DNA of 6,381 bases, taken from assembly GCA_903835865.1 (NCBI GenBank), contig CAILON010000170.1, positions 1 to 6,381 on the forward strand, given 5' to 3'. Source of the stretch: an uncultured beta proteobacterium (GTDB lineage: Bacteria > Pseudomonadota > Gammaproteobacteria > Burkholderiales > Burkholderiaceae). This document shows positions 1 to 6,051 of this stretch, piece by piece; within the stretch, counting starts at the first letter, position 1, and the number at the start of each line of letters is the position of its first letter. The position numbers and the translations under genes were made by a program. Below the pieces are notes generated by a model. That model was not told where the DNA came from and searched no databases. It worked only from the letters and a program-made list of their open reading frames with translations.

Positions 1-1191
1 CTGAAGGTGTGGATGAGTCACGGTGATTCTGTAACCGCTCTGCCGCCTTCCTTTAAGTTGATGGCTTCTACAGAATCTTGCCCAATAGCTGGAATGGCAG
101 ATGAAGATCGTCGCTTTTATGCCTTCCAATTTCATCCAGAAGTAACGCACACCATTCAAGGTACTGCAATCATTGAGCGCTTTGTGCATGAGATTTGTAA
201 GTGCAAGCCTGATTGGGTCATGGGTGACTACATCAGTGAGGCGGTTGAAAATATTCGTAAGCAGGTTGGCGATGATGAGGTCATTCTGGGCTTATCTGGG
301 GGGGTTGACTCCAGCGTTGCTGCTGCATTAATTCATCGCGCTATTGGCGATCAGTTGACTTGTGTATTTGTAGACCATGGTCTTCTTCGCCTCAATGAAG
401 GCGATATGGTCATGGAAATGTTTGCTCGCAACCTTGGCGTCAAAGTTATTCGGGTAGATGCTGCAGAAACATTTATGTCCAAGTTGGCCGGCGTATCTGA
501 CCCTGAAGCAAAGCGCAAAATTATTGGTAAAGAGTTTGTTGAAATTTTTCAAAGCGAGTCTGGCAAGATTAAAAATGCTAAATGGCTTGCACAAGGCACC
601 ATCTATCCTGATGTTATTGAGTCAGCAGGCAAAGGCAAGAAGGGCGCACACACCATCAAGAGTCACCATAATGTCGGTGGCTTACCAGAAGATATGCATC
701 TCAAATTACTTGAGCCCCTACGTGAGCTCTTTAAAGATGAGGTGCGCGAACTAGGTGTTGCTTTGGGCCTACCAAAAGAGATGGTTTATCGCCATCCCTT
801 CCCAGGTCCAGGATTGGGCGTGCGTATCTTGGGCGAAGTGAAACTAGAGTTTGCTTACTTACTTCAGCGAGCCGATGCAATCTTTATTGAAGAATTACGC
901 GATACGATCGATGAAGTAAGTCAAAAGTCTTGGTATGACTTAACTAGTCAGGCTTTTGCAGTTTTCTTGCCTGTGAAATCTGTAGGCGTGATGGGTGATG
1001 GCCGCACTTATGAATACGTTGTAGCTCTCAGGGCAGTCCAAACACAAGACTTTATGACCGCACATTGGGCGCATTTACCGCATGAATTATTGGGTAAAGT
1101 CTCCAATCGCATCATCAATGAAGTACGCGGTATTAATCGTGTGGTTTATGACATCAGTGGTAAACCCCCGGCAACGATTGAGTGGGAATAA
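1..1191 (+). CDS. guaA: GMP synthase (glutamine-hydrolysing), 5'-truncated
   Basis: GuaA converts XMP to GMP in the cytosol, using ATP and glutamine. The reading frame is open to the left edge, so the true start lies outside; the first in-window residues ([18 protein letters not shown]) already belong to the glutamine amidotransferase domain. The FHPEVTHT motif, with the amidotransferase His and Glu of the catalytic triad, is encoded at about 130-153; the triad Cys would lie upstream. The ATP-pyrophosphatase P-loop SGGVDSS is at 295-315, followed by [47 protein letters not shown] and [11 protein letters not shown]. The C-terminal dimerisation domain ends in the typical KPPATIEWE. About 396 residues are present. 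By comparison with the 525-residue E. coli protein roughly 136 N-terminal residues are missing. A seven-residue insertion follows the EELR motif. Identification is secure. Confidence 0.98.
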   Translation: MKVWMSHGDSVTALPPSFKLMASTESCPIAGMADEDRRFYAFQFHPEVTHTIQGTAIIERFVHEICKCKPDWVMGDYISEAVENIRKQVGDDEVILGLSGGVDSSVAAALIHRAIGDQLTCVFVDHGLLRLNEGDMVMEMFARNLGVKVIRVDAAETFMSKLAGVSDPEAKRKIIGKEFVEIFQSESGKIKNAKWLAQGTIYPDVIESAGKGKKGAHTIKSHHNVGGLPEDMHLKLLEPLRELFKDEVRELGVALGLPKEMVYRHPFPGPGLGVRILGEVKLEFAYLLQRADAIFIEELRDTIDEVSQKSWYDLTSQAFAVFLPVKSVGVMGDGRTYEYVVALRAVQTQDFMTAHWAHLPHELLGKVSNRIINEVRGINRVVYDISGKPPATIEWE

Positions 1192-1214
1192 GCCAAGTTC
1201 GGTTTACGCATTAA

Positions 1215-2015
1215 GTGCTTGAATTACGTCAAACCGCCCTCGAAATATTGGCAGCGACTGACCCCAAAATAAAGGTGGCGCGCGTTCAGGATCTATTTGA
1301 TCAATACCAACAGCAGCGTATTGATCTCAATGTTTCTGATGTAATTTATTCAGGTGATAAGGCTCTTCCTGGAAGACCGCAAAAGCCAGAGCTTATTCCT
1401 CCCTTAAGTGTTCCCAAGAGATCGATGGCCAATCCCGAGGGAAGAGTGTCCTTATTACACTCTCTTGCCCATATTGAATTTAATGCCATCAATTTGGCCT
1501 TGGATGCCATCTGGCGGTTTCCGAATATGCCAAAGCAATACTATGCAGATTGGTTAAGTGTAGCCAAGGAAGAGGCCTATCATTTCAGCTTAATTGAAGC
1601 GCACTTGCAGTCTCTAGGGGTTGCCTATGGAGATTTTCCAGCGCACAACAGTCTTTGGGAAATGGTTGAGAGAACTTCAGATGAGGTGATTGCAAGGATG
1701 GCTCTAGTACCCAGGACTATGGAGGCTAGAGGTTTAGATGCGGTTCCTGCAATACGCGACCGTTTTAAACAAATTAAAGATAGCAAAGTGGTAGAGATAT
1801 TAGAAATTATTCTGAGAGATGAAATTGGTCATGTATCCATTGGAAACAAGTGGTTCAATTTTCTCTGCGAGCAAGATAATCTTTCTGCCATTTCTACCTA
1901 TAAAGAATTGGCTAGAAAGTATCGAGCCCCTATATTAAGAGGCCCCTTTAATCTAGAAGGACGAAAGCAAGCAGGCTTTACCAGCGAAGAGTTAAGTTTG
2001 CTAGGTGTAGACTAA
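1215..2015 (+). CDS. DUF455-family ferritin-like diiron protein
   Basis: A 266-residue protein of the DUF455 family (ferritin-like superfamily), whose reaction is not firmly established. The helical core carries plausible diiron ligands in the usual order: Glu88 in LAHIEFNAI, Glu120 and His123 in KEEAYHF, Glu170 in MEARGLDA, and Glu203 and His206 in RDEIGHV. The two ExxH motifs are diagnostic of ferritin-like folds. No signal peptide or membrane segment is seen, so it is probably cytosolic. The GTG start at 1215 is effectively forced, because an in-frame TAA sits immediately upstream at 1212-1214; no good Shine-Dalgarno is visible there. It lies 23 nt after guaA, with no terminator between them. 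Some members of this superfamily hydroxylate tRNA (MiaE), but DUF455 is a separate family and that role is not shown here. Family assignment is confident, function is not. Confidence 0.88.
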   Translation: MLELRQTALEILAATDPKIKVARVQDLFDQYQQQRIDLNVSDVIYSGDKALPGRPQKPELIPPLSVPKRSMANPEGRVSLLHSLAHIEFNAINLALDAIWRFPNMPKQYYADWLSVAKEEAYHFSLIEAHLQSLGVAYGDFPAHNSLWEMVERTSDEVIARMALVPRTMEARGLDAVPAIRDRFKQIKDSKVVEILEIILRDEIGHVSIGNKWFNFLCEQDNLSAISTYKELARKYRAPILRGPFNLEGRKQAGFTSEELSLLGVD

Positions 2016-2020
2016 GCATT

Positions 2021-2032
2021 ATTCAATTGAAT
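2021..2032. repeat. 12-bp perfect palindrome before the lipoprotein pair
   Basis: ATTCAATTGAAT is self-complementary and lies in the 35-nt gap between the DUF455 gene and the first lipoprotein gene, about 20 nt before its start codon. It has no loop, so it would suit a dimeric regulator better than an RNA hairpin. A palindrome this size is expected about once or twice by chance in a window of this length. Confidence 0.3.
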
Positions 2033-2038
2033 TATTCT

Positions 2039-2043
2039 GGAAG
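2039..2043 (+). promoter_or_regulatory. Ribosome binding site of the first lipoprotein gene
   Basis: GGAAG lies 7 nt before the ATG at 2051 and is a reasonable Shine-Dalgarno match. It supports that start, which also yields a complete signal peptide. Confidence 0.6.
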
Positions 2044-2050
2044 CTGACCT

Positions 2051-2752
2051 ATGAAAGTATCTCGCCGTACCTTTATCGCTTCAGTGGCGTTAACTCCAGT
2101 AGCTTGCGGTGTTCCGCTGGGGTATGAACGGGGTACGCCTGTTGCTCAGCCACAACCTACGCCGTCAGTTCGCACCCCACAAGTGGGTCAGGAGTGGACC
2201 TATATACAGCGCAATGTATTTAATGGGAAAACACTTGGCTTGGTGACTGATCGAGTAGCAAGTATTGGCTCAACGATAGTGATTGAGCGTACCGATGTAG
2301 GGAATGGAAGATTATCCAATGAGGTTCAGGGACCCTGGGGGACGGTGATTACAGACCCGCATTGGGCGCGAACAGTGACTTTTAATCCACCAATTCCACT
2401 TTGGCCTCAGGAGCTTACGTCCAGTTGGGGTAAGCAATTCATTACCAAATATGCCTTAGCGGGCTATCCAAGCTCCTTATATAACTGGCAGGAGTATATG
2501 AGTGCTCATGGGTGGGAGCAAATTACAGTTCCCGCTGGAACATTCTTATCTTTGCGTTATCAAAACTTAATTAACTTTGAAAGTGATGATGACAATAAGA
2601 CTAACTGTATTCGCAAGGAAACGCTTTGGTTCGCACCAAGTATTGGGCGATGGGTAGCGCGCGAATGTTCTGGCTCTTATATGATTCAGGGTCAAGTAGG
2701 GGTTCCTATTCTTGAAGATAGTTACCAGTGGCAGTTAACTGCTTATAAATAA
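2051..2752 (+). CDS. Putative Tat-exported lipoprotein, paralogue 1, function unknown
   Basis: A 233-residue protein I do not recognise as any named family. The N-terminus has a twin-arginine-like motif (SRRTFIA, residues 4-10), a short weakly hydrophobic stretch, and a lipobox-like PVAC ending at Cys19. This suggests a Tat-exported lipoprotein, although Pro at the -3 lipobox position is unusual. Residue +2 is Gly rather than Asp, which would favour the outer membrane. A Pro/Gln/Thr-rich linker (about 25-43) leads into a Trp- and Tyr-rich domain with PQVGQEW (43-49), PLWPQEL (116-122), VPAGTF (160-165) and a C-terminal LWFAPSIGRWVARE (192-205). The VPAG and W-aP-GRWV motifs loosely resemble DUF3108-like periplasmic proteins. 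Mature Cys186 and Cys206 could form a disulfide. It is followed after 2 nt by a full-length paralogue, indicating tandem duplication. The coding call is confident; the function is unknown. Confidence 0.85.
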   Translation: MKVSRRTFIASVALTPVACGVPLGYERGTPVAQPQPTPSVRTPQVGQEWTYIQRNVFNGKTLGLVTDRVASIGSTIVIERTDVGNGRLSNEVQGPWGTVITDPHWARTVTFNPPIPLWPQELTSSWGKQFITKYALAGYPSSLYNWQEYMSAHGWEQITVPAGTFLSLRYQNLINFESDDDNKTNCIRKETLWFAPSIGRWVARECSGSYMIQGQVGVPILEDSYQWQLTAYK

Positions 2753-2754
2753 AA

Positions 2755-3456
2755 ATGTTGCGTATATTATTTTCAATTTTTTTGCCGATGCTACTCGGCG
2801 CTTGCATATCTTCGCAACCTTACCCAAGCTCTATTGCTATTCCTGCGCCGATTGTTACACCTACGATGCGCCCACCTCAGGTAGGTCAGCAGTGGGTGTA
2901 TCAAGTACGTAATGTTTTTAATCAGGATATGGTTGATATTGTCACAGAGACTATTGTTTCCATTAGTCCACAAATTCGGATACAGCGCAGTGGTCTTAAG
3001 GCTGGTCCTTTACCCGATGAAATTCAAGAGTCATGGGGTTATGTATTGCAAGATCCGCAATGGAATCCGCCACAACGATTTAAGCAGGCTTTGCCCTTAT
3101 GGCCTGAAAAACTCGCACCAGATTGGTCTCATTTTTATCGCACACGTTACCAAGTATTAGGTTATCCAGATGGGGATTATTATTGGGGCTTGGTGAGCGA
3201 AGCAGTCAATTGGGAGAGAATTTCTGTGCCCGCAGGTCAATTTACCGTCCTCAAATACCATAACGAAAATCCTTATTTTGAGAGTAACGATGTTTTTAGA
3301 GTGGGGAACTATCGTCAAGAAGATGTCTGGTTATCCCCAGAAGTAGGTCGTTGGGTAGTCCGTCGATCCTTCGGGCGTTACATCACTCGGGGTGTTTTTT
3401 GGTTCAATGCCTACTGGGAAGACTATCTTGAGTGGGAGCTGGTCTCCTGGAAGTAA
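2755..3456 (+). CDS. Putative Sec-exported lipoprotein, paralogue 2, function unknown
   Basis: Also 233 residues, and clearly homologous along its mature length to the preceding protein. Counting by eye from the shared P-x-x-R-x-PQVGQ stretch, about 57 of 135 ungapped positions are identical. Shared landmarks are PQVGQQW (41-47), RNVFN (52-56), PLWPEKL (114-120), the VPAGQF motif (158-163) and VWLSPEVGRWVVRR (191-204). Unlike its neighbour it has a classical Sec/SPII lipoprotein signal: Arg3, a hydrophobic run, then LGAC ending at Cys17, with no twin arginine. Ile at +2 suggests outer-membrane sorting. The mature part has no other cysteine. The ATG at 2755 is only 2 nt past the previous stop and lacks its own clear Shine-Dalgarno, so translation is probably coupled to the upstream gene. 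Function is unknown; it could be an envelope-anchored binding or structural protein. Confidence 0.86.
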   Translation: MLRILFSIFLPMLLGACISSQPYPSSIAIPAPIVTPTMRPPQVGQQWVYQVRNVFNQDMVDIVTETIVSISPQIRIQRSGLKAGPLPDEIQESWGYVLQDPQWNPPQRFKQALPLWPEKLAPDWSHFYRTRYQVLGYPDGDYYWGLVSEAVNWERISVPAGQFTVLKYHNENPYFESNDVFRVGNYRQEDVWLSPEVGRWVVRRSFGRYITRGVFWFNAYWEDYLEWELVSWK

Positions 3457-3485
3457 GTGAACTGCTTCAGTAAAGCGCTTAAAAT

Positions 3486-4151
3486 ATGCGCATTACTATG
3501 TATACCGTTAAAGAACTTTTCCCCACGTTGCAAGGCGAAGGAACCCACTCTGGGAGGGCCGCAGTATTTTGCCGTTTTGCGGGCTGCAATTTATGGAGCG
3601 GGCGAGAGGAAGATCGCGCTAATGCAATCTGCAAATTTTGCGACACCGACTTTGTTGGAAGCGATGGTTTTGGCGGCGGTAAGTTTGAGAACGCACCATT
3701 ACTAGCAGAGGCAATCGAGTCAGCTTGGAATAGTACCTCAGCAGGCCCACAACAGCGTTATGTTGTTTTTACTGGAGGTGAGCCTCTTTTGCAATTAGAT
3801 GAGGCTCTTATATTTGCTCTACACCGCAAAGGATTTGAGGTGGCCATTGAAACGAATGGCACTATCAAAGTTCCAAAAGGAGTGGATTGGGTTTGTGTCA
3901 GCCCTAAGGCGGGCTCCGAGTTAATTGTTTTACAAGCAGATGAGTTGAAGTTGGTAGTTCCACAGCCAGACCATAGCGCCTTAGAAACTTTATTGGCGCG
4001 TTTTGAGAAGATGGATTATCGCCATCGTTACTTGCAGCCAATGGATGGCCCTGATCTTAAAAGCAATACTGAATTAGCTGTGGGGCTGTGCCAAAAGCGA
4101 CCGCTCTGGCGACTAAGTCTTCAATCTCATAAACTGATTGGCATTCGATAA
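3486..4151 (+). CDS. queE: 7-carboxy-7-deazaguanine synthase (radical SAM)
   Basis: QueE converts 6-carboxy-5,6,7,8-tetrahydropterin to 7-carboxy-7-deazaguanine, the ring-contraction step on the way to preQ0 and queuosine. The [4Fe-4S] cluster cysteines are Cys34, Cys49 and Cys52, forming CX14CX2C rather than the canonical CX3CX2C. This spacing is known from the Burkholderia multivorans enzyme. Other family motifs are LQGEG (15-19), SGREEDR (38-44), the SAM-binding TGGEP (96-100), ETNGT (122-126), SPK (139-141), LQPMDG (183-188) and a C-terminal HKLIGIR. Two starts are possible: ATG 3486 (221 aa) and ATG 3498 (217 aa, beginning MYTVKELF). The second matches where homologues usually begin, and neither has a good Shine-Dalgarno. 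The gene is followed 34 nt later by queD, the preceding pathway step. queC is not in the window. Confidence 0.96.
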   Translation: MRITMYTVKELFPTLQGEGTHSGRAAVFCRFAGCNLWSGREEDRANAICKFCDTDFVGSDGFGGGKFENAPLLAEAIESAWNSTSAGPQQRYVVFTGGEPLLQLDEALIFALHRKGFEVAIETNGTIKVPKGVDWVCVSPKAGSELIVLQADELKLVVPQPDHSALETLLARFEKMDYRHRYLQPMDGPDLKSNTELAVGLCQKRPLWRLSLQSHKLIGIR

Positions 4152-4153
4152 TT

Positions 4154-4165
4154 TGGCAATTGCCA
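4154..4165. repeat. 12-bp perfect palindrome between queE and queD
   Basis: TGGCAATTGCCA is self-complementary, begins 3 nt after the queE stop, and sits within the 34-nt gap before queD. It is not followed by a T-run, so it is not a standard terminator. It might be a protein site, a weak mRNA processing structure, or chance. Confidence 0.3.
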
Positions 4166-4185
4166 GAAATAATAAATAACCGAAG

Positions 4186-4647
4186 ATGAGCACAAAACAA
4201 CCCGAAATTTCTATTACCCGTCGCCTTGAATTTGATTCTGGGCATCGCATTCCGAATCATGATGGGCAATGCCGTCATTTGCATGGTCATCGCTATGCCA
4301 TTGAGGTGACTTTGACGGGCGAGGTAGCTGATCATCCAGGAAAAGCAGATGACGGCATGGTTCTAGACTTTGGCGACATTAAGCGTCTAACCAATCAGTA
4401 TGTAGTTGAGCCTTGGGATCACGCATTTTTGGTGGCTAGAGAAGATAAGGGTCTGGTTGATTTCTTAGGGACTTTGCCTAATCACAAAACCGTCATCATG
4501 GAGCATGTTCCTACCGTGGAAAATTTGGCGAATGCCGCCTTTGCTATTTTGCAGCCCATCTTTCAGCAGGCTTTTGGTGGTCGTCTCGAACTTTCTGCAA
4601 TCCGTCTTTATGAAACCCCCAATTGTTGGGCGGATGTAAACCGCTAA
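4186..4647 (+). CDS. queD: 6-carboxy-5,6,7,8-tetrahydropterin synthase
   Basis: QueD converts 7,8-dihydroneopterin triphosphate, made from GTP by FolE, into 6-carboxytetrahydropterin, the substrate of QueE encoded just upstream. The protein is a cytosolic homologue of 6-pyruvoyl-tetrahydropterin synthase. Zinc ligands are His20 (SGHRI) and His33 and His35 (HLHGH). The catalytic Cys29 lies just before them, as in E. coli QueD, and Asp78-His79 (PWDHAFL) and Glu143 (LYETPNCW) fill the other conserved catalytic positions. MVLDFGDIK (58-66) and PTVENLA (109-115) are further family motifs. At 153 residues it is longer than E. coli QueD (about 120), owing to an N-terminal extension and extra residues in the loops around 46-56 and 83-108. 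The ATG at 4186 has only a weak, close GAAG upstream. Confidence 0.96.
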   Translation: MSTKQPEISITRRLEFDSGHRIPNHDGQCRHLHGHRYAIEVTLTGEVADHPGKADDGMVLDFGDIKRLTNQYVVEPWDHAFLVAREDKGLVDFLGTLPNHKTVIMEHVPTVENLANAAFAILQPIFQQAFGGRLELSAIRLYETPNCWADVNR

Positions 4648-4653
4648 TAGATC

Positions 4654-5109
4654 ATGCAAGCAGAGCTTGATCGCCAATTTATGAAGCAGGCTTTAGAGCA
4701 GGCTCAATTAGCTGCTCTTGCCGGCGAGGTTCCAGTAGGGGCAATTCTTGTTCGCGATGGTCAGGTAATTTCCAAAGGGTTTAATAAGCCCATCACTAAT
4801 CATGATCCTAGTGCCCATGCAGAAATGTTGGCATTAAGGCAGGCTGCTCTGGCTGAGCAAAATTATCGCTTACCAGGAACTACTTTATATGTGACCCTTG
4901 AGCCATGCACAATGTGTGCCGGTGCCATATTGCATGCGAGAGTAGATCGTATTGTGTATGGGGCTCCGGACCCCAAGACAGGCGCAGCGGGAAGTGTGAT
5001 GGATGTGTTCTCCTCAAAGCAAATTAATCATCAGACGATTGTCAATGGTGGCATCATGGCTGAAGAATGCGGCCAATTGCTAAAAACCTTCTTTAAGGAG
5101 CGACGTTGA
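4654..5109 (+). CDS. tadA: tRNA-specific adenosine deaminase (A34 to I34)
   Basis: TadA deaminates adenosine to inosine at the wobble position of tRNA-Arg(ACG), letting it read CGU, CGC and CGA codons. The cytidine-deaminase-fold zinc site is intact: His55 and Glu57 in the HAE motif (Glu57 as proton shuttle), and Cys85 and Cys88 in PCTMC. Flanking segments match the bacterial enzyme closely: EVPVGAIL (25-32), FNKPITNHDPSAHAEMLALR (43-62), NYRLPGTTLYVTLEPC (70-85), VYGAPDPKTGAAGS (101-114) and the C-terminal FFKERR. At 151 residues it is normal in size. The start at 4654, 6 nt after queD, keeps the N-terminal helix (DRQFMKQALEQAQ) seen in homologues; the internal ATG at 4681 would remove part of it. 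Its 3' end overlaps the next gene. Confidence 0.97.
   Translation: MQAELDRQFMKQALEQAQLAALAGEVPVGAILVRDGQVISKGFNKPITNHDPSAHAEMLALRQAALAEQNYRLPGTTLYVTLEPCTMCAGAILHARVDRIVYGAPDPKTGAAGSVMDVFSSKQINHQTIVNGGIMAEECGQLLKTFFKERR
5095..5100 (+). promoter_or_regulatory. Ribosome binding site of the LD-carboxypeptidase gene
   Basis: A perfect Shine-Dalgarno (AAGGAG) sits inside the last codons of tadA, 5 nt before a TTG at 5106. This decides in favour of the rare TTG start, because no in-frame ATG or GTG lies nearby. Confidence 0.8.
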
Positions 5110-6050
5110 AATCCATTCACCTGATTGCTCCTTCTGGGGCTAGCTTAGATCCCAAGAGTCCTTCAGCAGGCATTGAGTGGCTCAGTGCTCATGGTGTTGA
5201 CGTGCAAAATGCATCTTGTGTAGAGCGTGTTTTTGAGCGTTTTGCTGGAACAGATGAAGAGCGCTTGATTGAGCTCAATGGGCTTGCCAAGCAGCCCAAG
5301 CAAAATTTAGTAATGGCCATGCGTGGTGGTTATGGAATTCATCGCCTGCTGCCTCAGATTGAATGGGAGGCGATTGCAAAAGCCATTCAGCATGGTTTGC
5401 AAATTTGCGGACACAGCGATTTCACAGCATTTGAGTTGGGCTTATTAGCTAAGACTGGAGCAATTACCTTGTCTGGTCCGATGTTGAATTATGACTTTGG
5501 TCGATTAGATGATAAGGGTAATGTAGTTCTGCCGAATGAATGGATGTGGAAATATTTTCAAGCGGCCGTTGATCAACGTAAGCTAGATTGCGAGGTAATT
5601 GCCCCCCAGTCTTTCTTGGGAGGCGCAGATAGCAAGTCAATTTCGGGGATGTTGTGGGGCGGTAATTTAACGGTAGTAGCTAGTTTGATCGGCACACCCT
5701 ATTTGCCGAGCGCAGAGCAAACTCAGAGCGGTATTCTCTTTCTAGAAGATGTGAATGAACATCCGTATCGCATCGAAAGAATGCTAATGCAGTTATTAGA
5801 TGCGGGTATTTTGGCAAATCAAGGGGCCATCCTATTGGGAAGCTTTTCTGCATACCGTCTTTACGATAATGACCGTGGATACAGTTTGGAAAGTGCTATT
5901 GAGGCAATTCGTAAGCGTTTACCAAATTCCATTCCAATCCTGACGGACCTGCCTTTTGGGCATCAGCTTGATAAATTGACCCTACCGATTGGCGCTACTG
6001 CCTCATTGGCATATAGCTCTGAAGCTTACAAAATTCAATCTCACTGGTAG
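5106..6050 (+). CDS. ldcA: Muramoyltetrapeptide carboxypeptidase (LD-carboxypeptidase, S66 family)
   Basis: This cytosolic serine peptidase removes the terminal D-Ala from the L-Ala-D-Glu-mDAP-D-Ala tetrapeptide during murein recycling. The 314-residue protein shows the S66 layout: an N-terminal domain opening with HLIAPSGA (5-12), then MRGGYG (72-77), and the nucleophile Ser104 in GHSDFTAF. The C-terminal domain supplies Glu214 (LFLEDVNEHPYRIERML) and His286 (LPFGHQ), completing the Ser-Glu-His triad seen in Pseudomonas LdcA. SGMLWGGNLTVV (180-191) and GTPYLP (196-201) are also typical. It has no signal peptide, as expected for a cytosolic recycling enzyme. The TTG start overlaps the tadA stop as TTGA (5106-5109), a setup for translational coupling, and is preceded by a strong Shine-Dalgarno. 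Length and motifs are complete, so it should be functional. Confidence 0.94.
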   Translation: MKSIHLIAPSGASLDPKSPSAGIEWLSAHGVDVQNASCVERVFERFAGTDEERLIELNGLAKQPKQNLVMAMRGGYGIHRLLPQIEWEAIAKAIQHGLQICGHSDFTAFELGLLAKTGAITLSGPMLNYDFGRLDDKGNVVLPNEWMWKYFQAAVDQRKLDCEVIAPQSFLGGADSKSISGMLWGGNLTVVASLIGTPYLPSAEQTQSGILFLEDVNEHPYRIERMLMQLLDAGILANQGAILLGSFSAYRLYDNDRGYSLESAIEAIRKRLPNSIPILTDLPFGHQLDKLTLPIGATASLAYSSEAYKIQSHW

Positions 6051-6051
6051 C

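Noticed and set aside
458..754. A 98-codon + strand frame inside guaA
   Set aside because: It is fully covered by the conserved GuaA frame and its translation has no family resemblance.
1998..2025. Possible promoter TTGCTA, 16 bp, TATTCA ahead of the lipoprotein genes
   Set aside because: Only 4 of 6 and 3 of 6 matches to the sigma-70 consensus, and the -35 lies within coding sequence, so it is not distinguishable from chance.
3463..3480. Short inverted repeat (ACTG/CAGT) and the 8-bp palindrome AAGCGCTT as a terminator after the lipoprotein pair
   Set aside because: The stems are 4 bp each, and there is no following T-run.
3457..3485. Possible promoter GTGAAC, 17 bp, TAAAAT just before queE
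   Set aside because: The -10 is good but the -35 is poor, and the transcript would be essentially leaderless for either start codon. This is too weak to list.
3457..3705. An 82-codon open frame overlapping the end of the spacer and the start of queE
   Set aside because: It lies in another frame over the well-supported QueE N-terminus and cluster motif, and its translation shows no domain or plausible ribosome site.
3457..4185. A preQ1 riboswitch controlling queE or queD
   Set aside because: The gaps before queE (29 nt) and queD (34 nt) hold no recognisable aptamer with the expected hairpin and A-rich tail.
4057..4335. A 92-codon antisense frame spanning the queE-queD junction
   Set aside because: It runs opposite to two secure genes, has no recognisable motif, and its length is ordinary for a shadow frame.
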